Assembly (NCBI RefSeq): GCF_002834385.1
Contig: NZ_PITQ01000005.1
Location: forward strand, 124,001-188,000
Direction: 5' to 3'
Length of the DNA: 64,000 nt
DNA from: Rahnella sp. AA
Lineage (GTDB): Bacteria > Pseudomonadota > Gammaproteobacteria > Enterobacterales > Enterobacteriaceae
Made by a program: the position numbers and the translations under genes. Position 1 is the stretch's first letter; each line of letters starts with the position of its first letter. Positions 9,670-19,203 of this stretch are shown here, piece after piece. The notes below the pieces were generated by a model. It had not been told where the DNA came from and ran no database searches. It worked only from the letters and a program-made list of their open reading frames with translations.

Positions 9670-11852
9670 TACGCCTCCCTTCGCAAATAAACAGTCGCCA
9701 GCGGTGGAATAGTCACGCTGATCGAATGCTCACGTTGATGATGGCCAATATTTTCACTGTAAACGTCACCGCCGTTGCCGACGTTGCTGCCACGGTAAAA
9801 ATGGGAATCTGTATTCAGGATTTCGCGATAATGCCCCGGACGACCGATCCCGATGCGATAGTGTTCGCGCGGAACTGGCGTGAAATTGCTGATGACAATC
9901 ACCTCGCCGCCATTTTCATCGCGGCGCGCGAAGGCAAAAATGGAGTTTTCATGGTCGTCGACCACCAGCCATTCGAAACCACGCGGGTTGTAATCAAGTT
10001 CATACAACGGCGCGTTGGCCTGATACGTCAGGTTCAAATCACGCACCAGATGCTGCACGCCGCAGTGCCAGCCGGTCGGGTCATCCAGCAGGTGCCAGTC
10101 GAGGCTGGCGTTAAAGTTCCACTCACGCCCCTGCGCAAACTCGCCGCCCATAAACAGCAGTTTTTTACCCGGATGTGCCCACATAAAACCATAATAGGCG
10201 CGCAGGTTAGCGAACTTCTGCCACGCATCTCCCGGCATTTTGTCGAGCAGAGATTTCTTACCGTGAACCACTTCATCGTGCGATAACGGCAATATGAAGT
10301 TCTCGCTGTAGGCGTAAAGCACGCCGAACGTCATGAGATTGTGGTGGTATTTGCGGTGAACCGGATCCAGCTGCATATAAGCCAGCGAATCATGCATCCA
10401 GCCCATATTCCATTTGTAATGGAAACCCAGCCCGTTGGCATCCGGCGGCATGGTAACGCCAGGGTAATCGGTGGATTCTTCTGCCAGCGTCACTGCACCG
10501 CCAAGTTCGCGGCCAATCGTCTGGTTGGTGTATTTCAGGAAGGAAATCGCCTCAAGATTCTCGCGTCCGCCGAAATGATTGGGGATCCACTCCCCGGCTT
10601 TACGGCTGTAATCGCGGTAAATCATCGAAGCCACCGCATCTACACGCAGGCCATCGATACCAAAGCGTTCTACCCAATAAAAGCCGTTACCGGCCAGATA
10701 GTTACGCACTTCGTGGCGGCCATAGTTGTAAATCAGGGTATTCCAGTCCTGATGATAACCTTCACGCGGGTCGGCATATTCATACAGAGCTGTACCGTCG
10801 AATTCTGCCAGACCATGAGAGTCACTCGGGAAATGCCCCGGCACCCAGTCGAGTATCACGTTCAGACCGGCATCATGTGCGGCGTCGACAAACGCTTTGA
10901 AATCCATCGGCGTGCCAAAACGGCGGGTCGGCGCGTACATCCCCAGCGGCTGATAGCCCCAACTACCATCAAACGGGTGCTCGTTAACCGGCATCAATTC
11001 AATGTGCGTAAAACCCATCCATTTGGCGTACGACACCAGTTGTTCCGCCAGCTCGCCATAGCTCAGCCAGAAATTATCATCGGTATGACGCCGCCACGAA
11101 CCTAAGTGGACCTCGTACACAGAAACCGGCTGGTTAAGCGCGTTGGCTTTTTTTCTGGCTTCTGAAAAAGGCACAACCTCCGGTATTTTTCTCACGCATG
11201 AAGCGGTATCCGGGCGCATCTGTGCCTCAAATGCGTAAGGGTCAGCACGCAGGCTGACATGCCCCCGGCAGTCGATAATTTCGAATTTATACAACTGCCC
11301 CTCGTGAACCGCAGGGATGAACAGTTCCCAGATACCGTTTTCCCGCCGCTGGCGCATCGGGTGGCGGCGTCCATCCCAGAAATTAAATTCACCGACGACG
11401 GAAACCCGCGTCGCATTCGGTGCCCAGACGGCAAAGCTGACGCCTTCGACGTCATCAAGTGTTTGCAGATGTGCACCGAGTTTTTCATAAGGTCGAAGGT
11501 GCGTCCCTTCAGCCAGCAACCAGACATCCAGCTCCTGCAAAAGCGTACCAAACCGGTACGGGTCGTCGATCACATGCCGATTCTCGCCCCAGCGGACTTC
11601 CAGCTTGTAACGGAAAGCCGTTTTACGACGGGGGATAAGCCCGACAAAGAAACCACGATCGTCGTAACGCCGCAGTTCTGCCACCTGTTTACCCTTTTCA
11701 ACATCAATGACCCAGACCTGATCGGCATCAGGCAGTAAGGCACGCACTTCCTGCCCGGCTGCCACAGAGTGCATTCCCAAAAGCGAAAAAGGATCAGCGT
11801 AGTGGCCAGATATAATTTGATTAATGACGTGCTGATCGGGAAGTACAGACAT
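9669..11852 (-). CDS. glgB: 1,4-alpha-glucan branching enzyme
   Basis: Introduces alpha-1,6 branches into glycogen. At 727 residues it matches the E. coli enzyme (728). Two N-terminal CBM48-like modules precede the GH13 barrel, whose catalytic residues sit in [26 protein letters not shown] and [10 protein letters not shown]. It is the first gene of the glg operon. The operon promoter should lie in the preceding intergenic stretch. Confidence 0.97.
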   Translation of the reverse strand: MSVLPDQHVINQIISGHYADPFSLLGMHSVAAGQEVRALLPDADQVWVIDVEKGKQVAELRRYDDRGFFVGLIPRRKTAFRYKLEVRWGENRHVIDDPYRFGTLLQELDVWLLAEGTHLRPYEKLGAHLQTLDDVEGVSFAVWAPNATRVSVVGEFNFWDGRRHPMRQRRENGIWELFIPAVHEGQLYKFEIIDCRGHVSLRADPYAFEAQMRPDTASCVRKIPEVVPFSEARKKANALNQPVSVYEVHLGSWRRHTDDNFWLSYGELAEQLVSYAKWMGFTHIELMPVNEHPFDGSWGYQPLGMYAPTRRFGTPMDFKAFVDAAHDAGLNVILDWVPGHFPSDSHGLAEFDGTALYEYADPREGYHQDWNTLIYNYGRHEVRNYLAGNGFYWVERFGIDGLRVDAVASMIYRDYSRKAGEWIPNHFGGRENLEAISFLKYTNQTIGRELGGAVTLAEESTDYPGVTMPPDANGLGFHYKWNMGWMHDSLAYMQLDPVHRKYHHNLMTFGVLYAYSENFILPLSHDEVVHGKKSLLDKMPGDAWQKFANLRAYYGFMWAHPGKKLLFMGGEFAQGREWNFNASLDWHLLDDPTGWHCGVQHLVRDLNLTYQANAPLYELDYNPRGFEWLVVDDHENSIFAFARRDENGGEVIVISNFTPVPREHYRIGIGRPGHYREILNTDSHFYRGSNVGNGGDVYSENIGHHQREHSISVTIPPLATVYLRREA

Positions 11853-12180
11853 GTATTTCGTCCTATGATTAATTAAATCAATAAATCCAATAAAATCATT
11901 CAGGTATTCAATGTGAAACGTGATCCCAGTGTGCTCCCCTTTTCATCGTGACATTGTGATCTGACAGAGTTTAGGTTTTGCCAAAAATGCGCGATTGCGC
12001 CCATGCTCACAATTTCTAAATAAGTTTCTAATTCAGCTTCTCAAAGAGGCAGAGCTCTTCTACTAAGCATAGACAAAGGTTCGAAATTTCAGCGGCCAGA
12101 AACCGATGAATTTTTCGCAAAATGAAATTCAGAGAGTTGCACTGGGGAAAATGCGGTTAAACGGCGAAGTGGTTGATGAC
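11853..12180. other. Non-coding stretch upstream of glgB
   Basis: About 330 bases between the glgB start and the asd terminator without a credible gene. The part next to glgB is A/T-rich and must hold the glg promoter, but I could not single out convincing -35 and -10 boxes or a clear CRP site. Confidence 0.5.
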
Positions 12181-12215
12181 AGAAATAAAAACGGGACACC
12201 GTGCTGGTGTCCCGT
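12181..12215 (-). terminator. Rho-independent terminator of asd
   Basis: Perfect ten-base stem (ACGGGACACC/GGTGTCCCGT) with a five-base loop, followed on the minus strand by TTTTATTT. It lies 28 bases past the asd stop codon and separates asd from the glg operon. Confidence 0.9.
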
Positions 12216-12242
12216 TGGGGTGAAATCAGGGTAATTATGCCG

Positions 12243-13346
12243 TTACAGCAAGATGCGCAGCATGCGGCGTAATGGCTCTGCTGCGCCCCACAACAACTGG
12301 TCACCCACAGTGAATGCAGACAGATATTGCGGGCCCATATTCAGTTTACGCAAACGACCCACCGGCGTATTCATGGTGCCGGTCACCGCCGCTGGCGTCA
12401 GTTCGCGCATAGACAATTCACGGTCGTTCGGGATGACGCGAACCCAGTCGTTGTGCGACGCCAGCATTTGTTCGATTTCAGGGATCGATACGTCTTTTTT
12501 CAGTTTCAGCGTGAACGCCTGGCTGTGGCAGCGCAGCGCACCGATGCGGACGCACAGGCCATCCACCGGAATGATGCTGGACGTGCCGAGAATTTTGTTG
12601 GTTTCCGCCTGGCCTTTCCACTCTTCTTTGGTCTGGCCGTTATCGAGCTGTTTGTCGATCCACGGGATCAGACCGCCCGCCAGCGGAACACCAAAGTTGT
12701 CAGTCGGCAACGTGCCGCTGCGGGTCAGCGCCGTCACTTTACGCTCAATATCCAGAATGGCAGAAGCCGGGTTTTCCAGCTCTTTCGCGACGCTGTTATG
12801 CAACATACCCATTTGGGTCAGCAGTTCGCGCATGTGGCGCGCGCCGCCGCCGGAAGCTGCCTGGTAGGTGGCAACCGACGCCCATTCAATCAGATCATGG
12901 GCAAACAAACCGCCGAGGGACATCAGCATCAGGCTGACGGTACAGTTACCGCCCACAAAGGTTTTGATACCTTTGTCGATACCCTGATGGATTACCGCGC
13001 TGTTGACCGGGTCGAGGATGATTATCGCGTCATCTTCCATTCTCAGAGAGGATGCTGCGTCAATCCAGTAGCCAGACCAACCGATTTCACGCAGCTTCGG
13101 GTAGATTTCATTGGTATAATCGCCGCCCTGACAGGTGATGATAATGTCCAGCGCACTCAGTGCGTCCAGATCATAGGCATCCTGCAAGGTACCAGACTGC
13201 CCCGTGAAAGAAGGCGCGGCCTGACCGTGCTGAGAGGTGGAGAAGAATACCGGACGGATAGCGTCGAAATCGCGTTCTTCAATCATGCGTTGCATGAGTA
13301 CAGAACCGACCATTCCACGCCAGCCAACGAAACCTACATTTTTCAT
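12243..13346 (-). CDS. asd: Aspartate-semialdehyde dehydrogenase
   Basis: NADPH-dependent reduction of aspartyl phosphate to aspartate semialdehyde, the branch point to lysine, diaminopimelate, threonine and methionine. With the start at 13346 the product is 367 residues, the same as E. coli Asd. The catalytic cysteine is in GGNCTVS near residue 135 and the active-site histidine in RCHSQAF. A longer frame to 13460 is rejected because all homologues begin MKNVGF. It has its own terminator. Confidence 0.97.
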   Translation of the reverse strand: MKNVGFVGWRGMVGSVLMQRMIEERDFDAIRPVFFSTSQHGQAAPSFTGQSGTLQDAYDLDALSALDIIITCQGGDYTNEIYPKLREIGWSGYWIDAASSLRMEDDAIIILDPVNSAVIHQGIDKGIKTFVGGNCTVSLMLMSLGGLFAHDLIEWASVATYQAASGGGARHMRELLTQMGMLHNSVAKELENPASAILDIERKVTALTRSGTLPTDNFGVPLAGGLIPWIDKQLDNGQTKEEWKGQAETNKILGTSSIIPVDGLCVRIGALRCHSQAFTLKLKKDVSIPEIEQMLASHNDWVRVIPNDRELSMRELTPAAVTGTMNTPVGRLRKLNMGPQYLSAFTVGDQLLWGAAEPLRRMLRILL

Positions 13347-13573
13347 AATATCTGTCCTGCCCTGAGGGTGATAACGGCTTAAAAAGCTTAACGCGCGTTT
13401 TGCACTACGTTGGCGCCTTTTTATGATGCACCATGCTCTGTTAACGCGCTGGTCTACCACCTTACAAAATGTACTAAAAGTGGCAAGTGAATTTAATCAA
13501 TAGTGCCGCCATTAATAGCAGCACAACTTATAACAAGCGTTTTTAACCCGAATTTCATCATTCTGAGGTAGTC

Positions 13574-14167
13574 ATGACCGAAATGATTTCAGCAACCATT
13601 TTGCTGTTTTTAATTATGGATCCGCTGGGCAACTTACCGATTTTTATGTCGGTCTTAAAACATCTTGATCCGAAACGCCGCCGCGTGGTGCTGATCCGCG
13701 AAATGCTGATTGCCCTGATCCTGATGCTGATTTTCCTGTTCGCCGGGGAAAGAATCCTGTCGTTCCTGAATTTGCGTACTGAAACCGTATCGATTTCCGG
13801 CGGTATCATTCTGTTCCTGATTGCCATCAAAATGATTTTCCCGTCGGAAGAGAAAAGCAGCAGCGGCCTGCCTGCCGGTGAAGAGCCGTTCCTCGTCCCG
13901 ATGGCGATCCCGCTGGTCGCCGGCCCGTCGATTCTTGCCACGCTGATGCTGCTTTCGCACCAGTATCCGAATCAGATGAGCCACCTCACGCTGGCCCTGT
14001 TCATCGCCTGGGGCATGTCGATGGCGATCCTGCTGCTGTCGAATCTGTTCCTGCGCCTGCTCGGCGATAAAGGCGTCAGCGCCCTCGAACGCCTGATGGG
14101 CCTGATTCTGGTCATGCTTTCCACACAGATGTTCCTCGACGGGATCAGGGCGTATTTGAAGATTTAG
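13574..14167 (+). CDS. yhgN: MarC-family inner-membrane protein YhgN
   Basis: Polytopic inner-membrane protein of 197 residues, same length as E. coli YhgN and nearly collinear with it (MDPLGNLPIFMSVLKH near the N-terminus, LPAGEEPF, AIPLVAGPSILATL, RLMGLILVM). The family is annotated as neutral amino-acid transporters, but no substrate is established for YhgN. Its position next to asd is conserved in enteric bacteria, divergent from it here. Confidence 0.93.
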   Translation: MTEMISATILLFLIMDPLGNLPIFMSVLKHLDPKRRRVVLIREMLIALILMLIFLFAGERILSFLNLRTETVSISGGIILFLIAIKMIFPSEEKSSSGLPAGEEPFLVPMAIPLVAGPSILATLMLLSHQYPNQMSHLTLALFIAWGMSMAILLLSNLFLRLLGDKGVSALERLMGLILVMLSTQMFLDGIRAYLKI

Positions 14168-14239
14168 TGGGCATTAAATAGACAATATATATCCATATGG
14201 GTATATTTGCGTTTCGGATGTTCAGGGATGAGAACACGT

Positions 14240-14587
14240 ATGAAAACGCTTTTCTGGATTGGAAGCAGTAAAAAAGATTTGGCGTCATTACCGGAAGATA
14301 TTCAGGATTCTTTCGGCTACGCCCTGCATCTGGCACAAACGGGTAGTAAGCATTGTCATGCCAAACCGTTGAAAGGCTACAAAGGTGCAGGCGTTTTAGA
14401 AGTTGTGGAAGATTTGTCAGGTGATACTTATCGCGCGGTTTATACCGTGAAAATTGCCACCGCCGTGTATGTTTTACACGTTTTCCAGAAAAAGTCCTCC
14501 AGTGGAATCGCTACGCCAAAACCTGATATTGATAAGATCAATGAACGTCTGAAAATTGCTGAAGCTCATGCAAGAGGACAAATTTAA
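14240..14587 (+). CDS. HigB/Gp49-like RelE-superfamily toxin
   Basis: A 115-residue protein of the phage-derived Gp49/HigB type: SSKKDLASLPEDIQDSFGYAL, HCHAKPLKGYKGAGVLEVVED, a YRAVYTVKI strand, and YVLHVFQKKSSSGIATP are characteristic. Members of this group are ribosome-dependent mRNA interferases. The gene is followed with a one-base overlap by an HTH antitoxin gene. Start 14240 is chosen from homologue length; an in-frame ATG at 14228 is possible. It is an insertion between yhgN and gntT relative to E. coli order. Confidence 0.85.
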   Translation: MKTLFWIGSSKKDLASLPEDIQDSFGYALHLAQTGSKHCHAKPLKGYKGAGVLEVVEDLSGDTYRAVYTVKIATAVYVLHVFQKKSSSGIATPKPDIDKINERLKIAEAHARGQI

Positions 14588-14910
14588 TGAAAGACCCAAT
14601 TGAAGTTGAAATCAGCAGCGGGAATGTTTACGCCGACATCGGCTTACCCGATGCAGAAGAAATGCTGGTTAAAGCTCAGCTTGCTCAGAAAATCGGAGAG
14701 CTCATGCAAAACCGACGTCTGACACAGTCTGCGGCCGCTAAACTTTTTGGCATGACTCAACCGAAAGTATCTGCATTACTTCGTGGACAGTTCCGTGGGA
14801 TCAGCGAAGCGAAGATGATTGAGTGTCTTAATAAGTTAGGCCGGGATGTGCAAATCGTTATCGCTGAATCCCAGCAGGCTACTGGTACTTTGAAAGTCGT
14901 GTTCGCTTAA
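14587..14910 (+). CDS. XRE-family HTH antitoxin (HigA-like)
   Basis: A 107-residue antitoxin partner of the upstream RelE-type toxin. The helix-turn-helix lies around residues 46-75 (LTQSAAAKLFGMTQPKVSAL followed by LRGQFRG). It is expected to bind and neutralise the toxin and to repress the shared promoter. Toxin-before-antitoxin order is the hallmark of HigBA-type loci. The start codon overlaps the toxin stop. A strong terminator follows. Confidence 0.88.
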   Translation: MKDPIEVEISSGNVYADIGLPDAEEMLVKAQLAQKIGELMQNRRLTQSAAAKLFGMTQPKVSALLRGQFRGISEAKMIECLNKLGRDVQIVIAESQQATGTLKVVFA

Positions 14911-14940
14911 AGCCGCTGCATATTCAGAGACCTGAAAACA

Positions 14941-14969
14941 AAGGCGAGCCCGATGGCTCGCCTTTTTAT
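14941..14969. terminator. Bidirectional terminator between antitoxin and gntT
   Basis: Ten-base stem (AAGGCGAGCC/GGCTCGCCTT) with a four-base loop and a T run on the plus strand. The minus-strand side is TTTGTTTT, so it can serve both the toxin-antitoxin pair and gntT, which converge here. Confidence 0.85.
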
Positions 14970-14984
14970 GATTTCAGCAGTCAA

Positions 14985-16301
14985 TCAAACAACCATCGAC
15001 AGCAACAGGCATCCCACCAGGCCGCACACGGAAATAATGGTTTCCAGCACGGACCAGGATTTGAAGGTTTCGACGATGCTCAGATTGAAGTATTCCTTGA
15101 ACAGCCAGAAACCGGGGTCATTAACGTGAGAGAAAATAACGCTGCCGGAACCGACCGCAATCACCATCAGCTCAGGGCTGACGCCGGTGGTTGCAATCAG
15201 CGGAGCCGCGATACCGCCTGCAGTGATGGCCGCAACGGTTGCGGAACCCAGCGCGAGGCGTAAAACGGCGGCAATTGACCAGGCCAGCAGGATCGGAGAT
15301 AAGTTGCTGCCATCCATCAGGGCTGCAATGTATTTCTCAATACCGCTGTCGACCAGAACCTGCTTGAACGCACCGCCACCACCGATAATTAACAGCATCA
15401 TCGCGATGATTTTGATGGAATCGGTCACGGTTGCCATGACGTCTTCCATCTTGCGGCCACGGTTCAGGCCGAAGGTGAAGATTGCGATCAGCACCGCGAT
15501 AAGCGTTGCCATCACCGGGTCACCGAAGAACTCAGCGTACGCCAGAACCGGATGGCCTTTCGGCAGGATCATTTCGCAGACCGCGCGGAATGCCATCAGA
15601 ATCACCGGCACCAGAGACGTCGCGACGCTCACGCCAAAGCTTGGCATCTCTTCTTCGGTAAAGGTTTTCGGGTTAAACAGACCTTCCGGAACCGGCTTGT
15701 CGATACCTTTCAGGAAGCGCGCATACACCGGACCTGCCAGTATCACCGTCGGTACCGCCAGCAGCGAACCGTAGAGTAAAGTTTTCCCCATATCCGCATG
15801 GAAAATGGTCGCGATTGCGGTCGGGCCCGGGTGCGGAGGCAGGAAACCGTGAGTCACGGATAACGCAGCTGCCATCGGCACACCCACGTACAACAGTGGC
15901 AAACGCGCAGCCGCAGCAACGGTGAAGACCAGCGGCAGCATCAGCACGAAGCCGACTTCATAGAACAGCGCAAAACCGACGATAAAACCGGTCAGCACGA
16001 TAGCCCACTGGATGTGCTCACGGCCAAATTTTTCGATAAGCGTCGTCGCGATACGTTGCGCACCACCGCAATCTGCCAGCATTTTACCGAGCATGGCCCC
16101 GAAGCCCATGATCAGCGCCAGGCTGCCCAGCGTTCCGCCTACCCCGTTTTTAATCGACGTAATAACTTTATCGACCGGCATACCCTGCATAATCCCGACC
16201 GCCAGAGCGACCAGGATCAGCGCGATAAAGCCGTTCAGCTTAAATCGGATCATAAGTAACAACAGCAGTGCAACGCCCACCGCTACAATAACTATTGGCA
16301 T
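14985..16301 (-). CDS. gntT: High-affinity gluconate permease GntT
   Basis: Gluconate:proton symporter of the GntP family in the inner membrane, 438 residues, exactly the length of E. coli GntT and very similar to it in hydrophobic segments (GGTLGSLALIMGFGAMLGKM, FLPPHPGPTAIATIF, SGSVIFSHVNDPGFW). In E. coli the gene near gntK is gntU, a low-affinity relative; here the sequence reads as GntT instead. It is transcribed divergently from gntK, with CRP and GntR sites between them. Confidence 0.92.
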   Translation of the reverse strand: MPIVIVAVGVALLLLLMIRFKLNGFIALILVALAVGIMQGMPVDKVITSIKNGVGGTLGSLALIMGFGAMLGKMLADCGGAQRIATTLIEKFGREHIQWAIVLTGFIVGFALFYEVGFVLMLPLVFTVAAAARLPLLYVGVPMAAALSVTHGFLPPHPGPTAIATIFHADMGKTLLYGSLLAVPTVILAGPVYARFLKGIDKPVPEGLFNPKTFTEEEMPSFGVSVATSLVPVILMAFRAVCEMILPKGHPVLAYAEFFGDPVMATLIAVLIAIFTFGLNRGRKMEDVMATVTDSIKIIAMMLLIIGGGGAFKQVLVDSGIEKYIAALMDGSNLSPILLAWSIAAVLRLALGSATVAAITAGGIAAPLIATTGVSPELMVIAVGSGSVIFSHVNDPGFWLFKEYFNLSIVETFKSWSVLETIISVCGLVGCLLLSMVV

Positions 16302-16435
16302 ATTCTTCCCCTCATGCGGTCACCGTGGCATCGTGGCCAGACGGGTGACGCATTATTTTTAATTTTCAACATGTTGTAGGAATTAACAGTGCAACGGGTA
16401 CAGACCGCGACCGCTAAAACAGCAGTGCATTCCTT

Positions 16436-16451
16436 TGTGATATTAGTCACA
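16436..16451. promoter_or_regulatory. CRP-binding site, gntT-gntK
   Basis: A perfect TGTGA-N6-TCACA core, consistent with cAMP-CRP activation. It lies 134 bases from the gntT start, close to the GntR operators, so it most likely serves gntT (high-affinity uptake). Confidence 0.85.
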
Positions 16452-16458
16452 TCTCCAT

Positions 16459-16488
16459 TTGTTACCGGTATCATGATACCGGTAACAT
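16459..16488. promoter_or_regulatory. Compound GntR operator between gntT and gntK
   Basis: Two 16-base GntR-type sites, TTGTTACCGGTATCAT (16459-16474) and ATGATACCGGTAACAT (16473-16488), overlap by two bases and together form a perfect 28-base palindrome (16460-16487). The known GntR consensus is ATGTTACCGGTAACAT. The arrangement would let the repressor encoded downstream control both divergent genes. Confidence 0.88.
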
Positions 16489-16547
16489 GGTAATATTAGG
16501 ACTCACTACGCAGTCGAAATGTTCATTTTGGGATAGAGATCATACTT

Positions 16548-17063
16548 ATGGCAGGACAAAGCATCATTCTGATGGGCGTGTCAGGCAGCGGTAAATCCAC
16601 CGTCGGCGCGGCACTGGCCCGTGAAATTAACGCAAAATTCATCGACGGTGATGATCTTCATCCCCGCGCAAATATTCAAAAGATGGCCAGCGGTACGCCG
16701 CTCAATGACGACGATCGTGCGCCGTGGTTATTACGTCTGAATGACGCGGCTTACAGCCTGCGCCATAAAAATGAAACCGGCATTATTGTCTGTTCCGCGC
16801 TGAAACGCCGCTATCGCGACGCGCTGCGTAAAGACAACGAAGGCATGGTGTTCATCTACATGAAAGGCAGTTTTGACGTGATTGCCGAGCGCCTGAAAGC
16901 GCGCGCCGGGCATTTTATGCCGACCGATTTACTGAGAAGCCAGTTCGATGCGCTCGAAGAACCGGGCGAAGATGAGCCGGATGTCTTACGCGTGAATATC
17001 GATCATAAGTTTGAAGGTGTGGTCGATCGCTGCGTAGCCGCCTTGAAAACATTACAGGAGTAA
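16548..17063 (+). CDS. gntK: Gluconokinase
   Basis: ATP-dependent phosphorylation of gluconate to 6-phosphogluconate, feeding the Entner-Doudoroff and pentose phosphate pathways. The 171 residues include the P-loop GVSGSGKST near the N-terminus, the DGDDLHPRANIQKM segment and CSALKRRYRD, all typical of GntK. It is transcribed away from gntT under the shared GntR operator and converges with gntR. Confidence 0.96.
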   Translation: MAGQSIILMGVSGSGKSTVGAALAREINAKFIDGDDLHPRANIQKMASGTPLNDDDRAPWLLRLNDAAYSLRHKNETGIIVCSALKRRYRDALRKDNEGMVFIYMKGSFDVIAERLKARAGHFMPTDLLRSQFDALEEPGEDEPDVLRVNIDHKFEGVVDRCVAALKTLQE

Positions 17064-17070
17064 GACTTTC

Positions 17071-17175
17071 TCCTCCCCCTGCGAAGGGGGAGGTCGGGAG
17101 GGGGTTTTAATGGCAACCCTGCCATGCGCAAAACCAACACCCCATCCCAGCCTTCCCCTCGTGAGAGGGGAAGGA
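17071..17175. repeat. Palindromic intergenic repeat between gntK and gntR
   Basis: Two GC-rich hairpins flank an inverted arrangement: CCTCCCCCT/AGGGGGAGG (17072-17093, loop gcga) and CCTTCCCCTC/GAGGGGAAGG (17151-17174, loop gtga). The sequence between contains complementary GGGAGGGGG and CCCCATCCC. This resembles dispersed palindromic elements found at gene ends in many gammaproteobacteria. It also supplies hairpins at the 3' ends of both convergent genes. Confidence 0.65.
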
Positions 17176-17183
17176 GTTTTAAA

Positions 17184-18179
17184 TCAAATACTTCCGCCTG
17201 CCGAGATGGTGAACCCTACATCCACCATCCTCGGTACGACTTCTTCGCCGCGCAATCTCGCCAGCAGGCGTTCGGCTGAAATCTGCCCCATTCTTTCACG
17301 CGGCGTGAGTACGCTGGCGAGCGGTGGCTCCATCGCCTGTCCCATGTTGTGACCGTGGAAACCGGCGATCGCCATTTGTGACGGAATGCTCAACCCCTGC
17401 CGTAAACATTCAAAGAATGCGCCCGCCGCGAGGTCATCGTTGGTGCAGAAAATACTGTCGATTTGCGGCCAGTCTTTTTGCGCCTGACGCAGTAATTCCG
17501 CACCGCCGCTGTAGCTGGATGACCGGCTGGTCATCACGCTGTACGGTTCCAGCCCGGATTCCCGCATCGCCTGCTCGTAACCCTGCTGTTTGATGATCGT
17601 ACGCTCATCCTGACGCGCGCCGAAATACACCACATGACGATGCCCGTGCGCAATGATTTGCTGTGTCATCTGCCGTGCGGCTTCAAAGTTGTTAAAACCG
17701 ACCGCCAGATCCACGCACGGCGAGACGCAGTCCATCATCTCCACCACCGGAATACCGGCGACTTCAATCATTTTCAGTGTACGCGCAGTGTGACTCCGCT
17801 CGGACAAAATCAGCCCGTCGATGTTGTAGGAAAGCAGCGACGTGAGACGCTGCTCCTCGCGCTCCTGGCTGTAACCGTAGTGCGCCAGCATGGTCTGGTA
17901 GCCGTGAATATCCGTGACACTTTCGATGCCGCGCAGCACTTCGGCGAACACCTGGTTGGTCAGAGACGGCAGTAACACGCCGATGGCGCGACTTTTGGCG
18001 TTCGAGAGAATATCCGGAGCGCGGTTTGGGATGTAACCCAGTTCATCGAGCGCAGCCGAAATCTTTTCCTGCAAGGCGCTGGAAACTTGTTCGGGATTGC
18101 GCAAATAACGGCTGACCGTCATTTTGGTGATGCCTACTTTATCGGCAACATCCTGGAGTACGGGCCTTTTTTTCTTCAC
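17184..18179 (-). CDS. gntR: Gluconate operon repressor GntR (LacI family)
   Basis: LacI/GalR-family repressor of gluconate uptake and phosphorylation genes. It follows E. coli GntR closely: N-terminal HTH VLQDVADKVGITKMTVSRYL, then GYIPNRAPDILSNAKSRAIGVLLPSL and the periplasmic-binding-protein-like effector domain ending ISAGGSI. The GTG at 18179 (MKKKRPV, 331 residues) is preferred because it matches the E. coli start; an in-frame TTG at 18188 would add three residues. Its target operator is visible upstream of gntK. Confidence 0.95.
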   Translation of the reverse strand: MKKKRPVLQDVADKVGITKMTVSRYLRNPEQVSSALQEKISAALDELGYIPNRAPDILSNAKSRAIGVLLPSLTNQVFAEVLRGIESVTDIHGYQTMLAHYGYSQEREEQRLTSLLSYNIDGLILSERSHTARTLKMIEVAGIPVVEMMDCVSPCVDLAVGFNNFEAARQMTQQIIAHGHRHVVYFGARQDERTIIKQQGYEQAMRESGLEPYSVMTSRSSSYSGGAELLRQAQKDWPQIDSIFCTNDDLAAGAFFECLRQGLSIPSQMAIAGFHGHNMGQAMEPPLASVLTPRERMGQISAERLLARLRGEEVVPRMVDVGFTISAGGSI

Positions 18180-18273
18180 GTTTTTCAATGAACTGGATTA
18201 AGGGGATCAGAGCGTAATGGTAGCAAACAATCGCGCAGGCGGGTATCCGTTGCTGCGCGACATGAGACGTTTG

Positions 18274-19191
18274 TCAGAAAGGGACTGAAAGCTGGCCGCG
18301 CACCGGAGCGCCCGCGTTCGCTGAAAACTGCCCGGCCAGCAGCGCCATGGCGGTTTGCGCCAGCGTTTCCAGCGGATACGTTATGGCCGGTACGGCGGAA
18401 ATCCCCGGCGGTAACGTGCTGTCGAGGCTGAAAACCATCACGCTGGCCGGCACCGCGCGCCCGTGCTGCGCGAGTTGCCGCAGGGCGTCCTGTGCACAGG
18501 CGTCATCCGGCACCAGCAATGCGTTGAACGGAACGTTTTGTGCCAGCAGCTGCGCCAGCGCCTGTTCGCCGCTGTGTACCAGCCGCCGGTCATACGGCAG
18601 CAGAAATTTTTCCAGCGCCTGATGATAGCCCTGCAAAATTTGCCCGGCGGTGTCACCATTTTCTGCGTTAATCAGCGCAATCTGCCGGCGCCCTTGTTGC
18701 AACACATACTGGCAGGCGGTTTCTGCGGCAAAGCTGCGGTCAAAGTGAATGCTGCGGTCGGAATCTTCATCAAGGCAATCAATGGTAATGACGTTTTCCG
18801 GCAACGGCGGCAGTTCAAACCGCGCGCCGATCACGATCATCGCATCGCATAACCCTCTGCCAATTTCGTTAACCGAATGCGCCAGGCCCGCCGCATCCGT
18901 AGCGAATCTCAGCAGCAAATATTTCTGGTTCAGCCGCAACTCTTTTTCCAGTGCGTGCAGATAACCGGTGGACTGGTTGATGTTTTCTGCCGCGCAAATC
19001 ACGCCGATACAGCCGGTGGACTGCGTGGACAGCGACTGCGCAATCACGCTCGGTTTATATTGCAACGTTTCCACCGCCTGCATCACGGCCAGGCGGCTTT
19101 CCTCTTTTACTCCGCGGCTGCCACTCAGGACACGGGAAACCGTCGCTTTCGACACGTTCGCCAGCCGCGAGACGTCGTTTATGTTTGCCAT
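18274..19191 (-). CDS. LacI-family regulator of beta-glucoside PTS operon
   Basis: Sugar-responsive repressor, 305 residues. The N-terminal HTH (INDVSRLANVSKATVSRVLSG) is similar to AscG/BglR-type regulators, followed by a somewhat shortened effector domain. It is the last gene of the operon EIIB-EIIC-GH1-regulator, 12 bases after the GH1 gene. It probably binds the perfect TGGAAACCGGTTTCCA palindrome in front of the operon, which resembles the AscG operator, giving autoregulation. The inducer is unknown; a phosphorylated or free beta-glucoside is the natural guess. Confidence 0.85.
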   Translation of the reverse strand: MANINDVSRLANVSKATVSRVLSGSRGVKEESRLAVMQAVETLQYKPSVIAQSLSTQSTGCIGVICAAENINQSTGYLHALEKELRLNQKYLLLRFATDAAGLAHSVNEIGRGLCDAMIVIGARFELPPLPENVITIDCLDEDSDRSIHFDRSFAAETACQYVLQQGRRQIALINAENGDTAGQILQGYHQALEKFLLPYDRRLVHSGEQALAQLLAQNVPFNALLVPDDACAQDALRQLAQHGRAVPASVMVFSLDSTLPPGISAVPAITYPLETLAQTAMALLAGQFSANAGAPVRGQLSVPF

Positions 19192-19203
19192 GCCGTTCCC
19201 TTG

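Noticed and set aside
12327-13382. Open frame of 351 codons opposite asd
   Set aside because: Antisense to asd, rich in Arg/His/Gln as typical for shadow frames, no ribosome-binding site.
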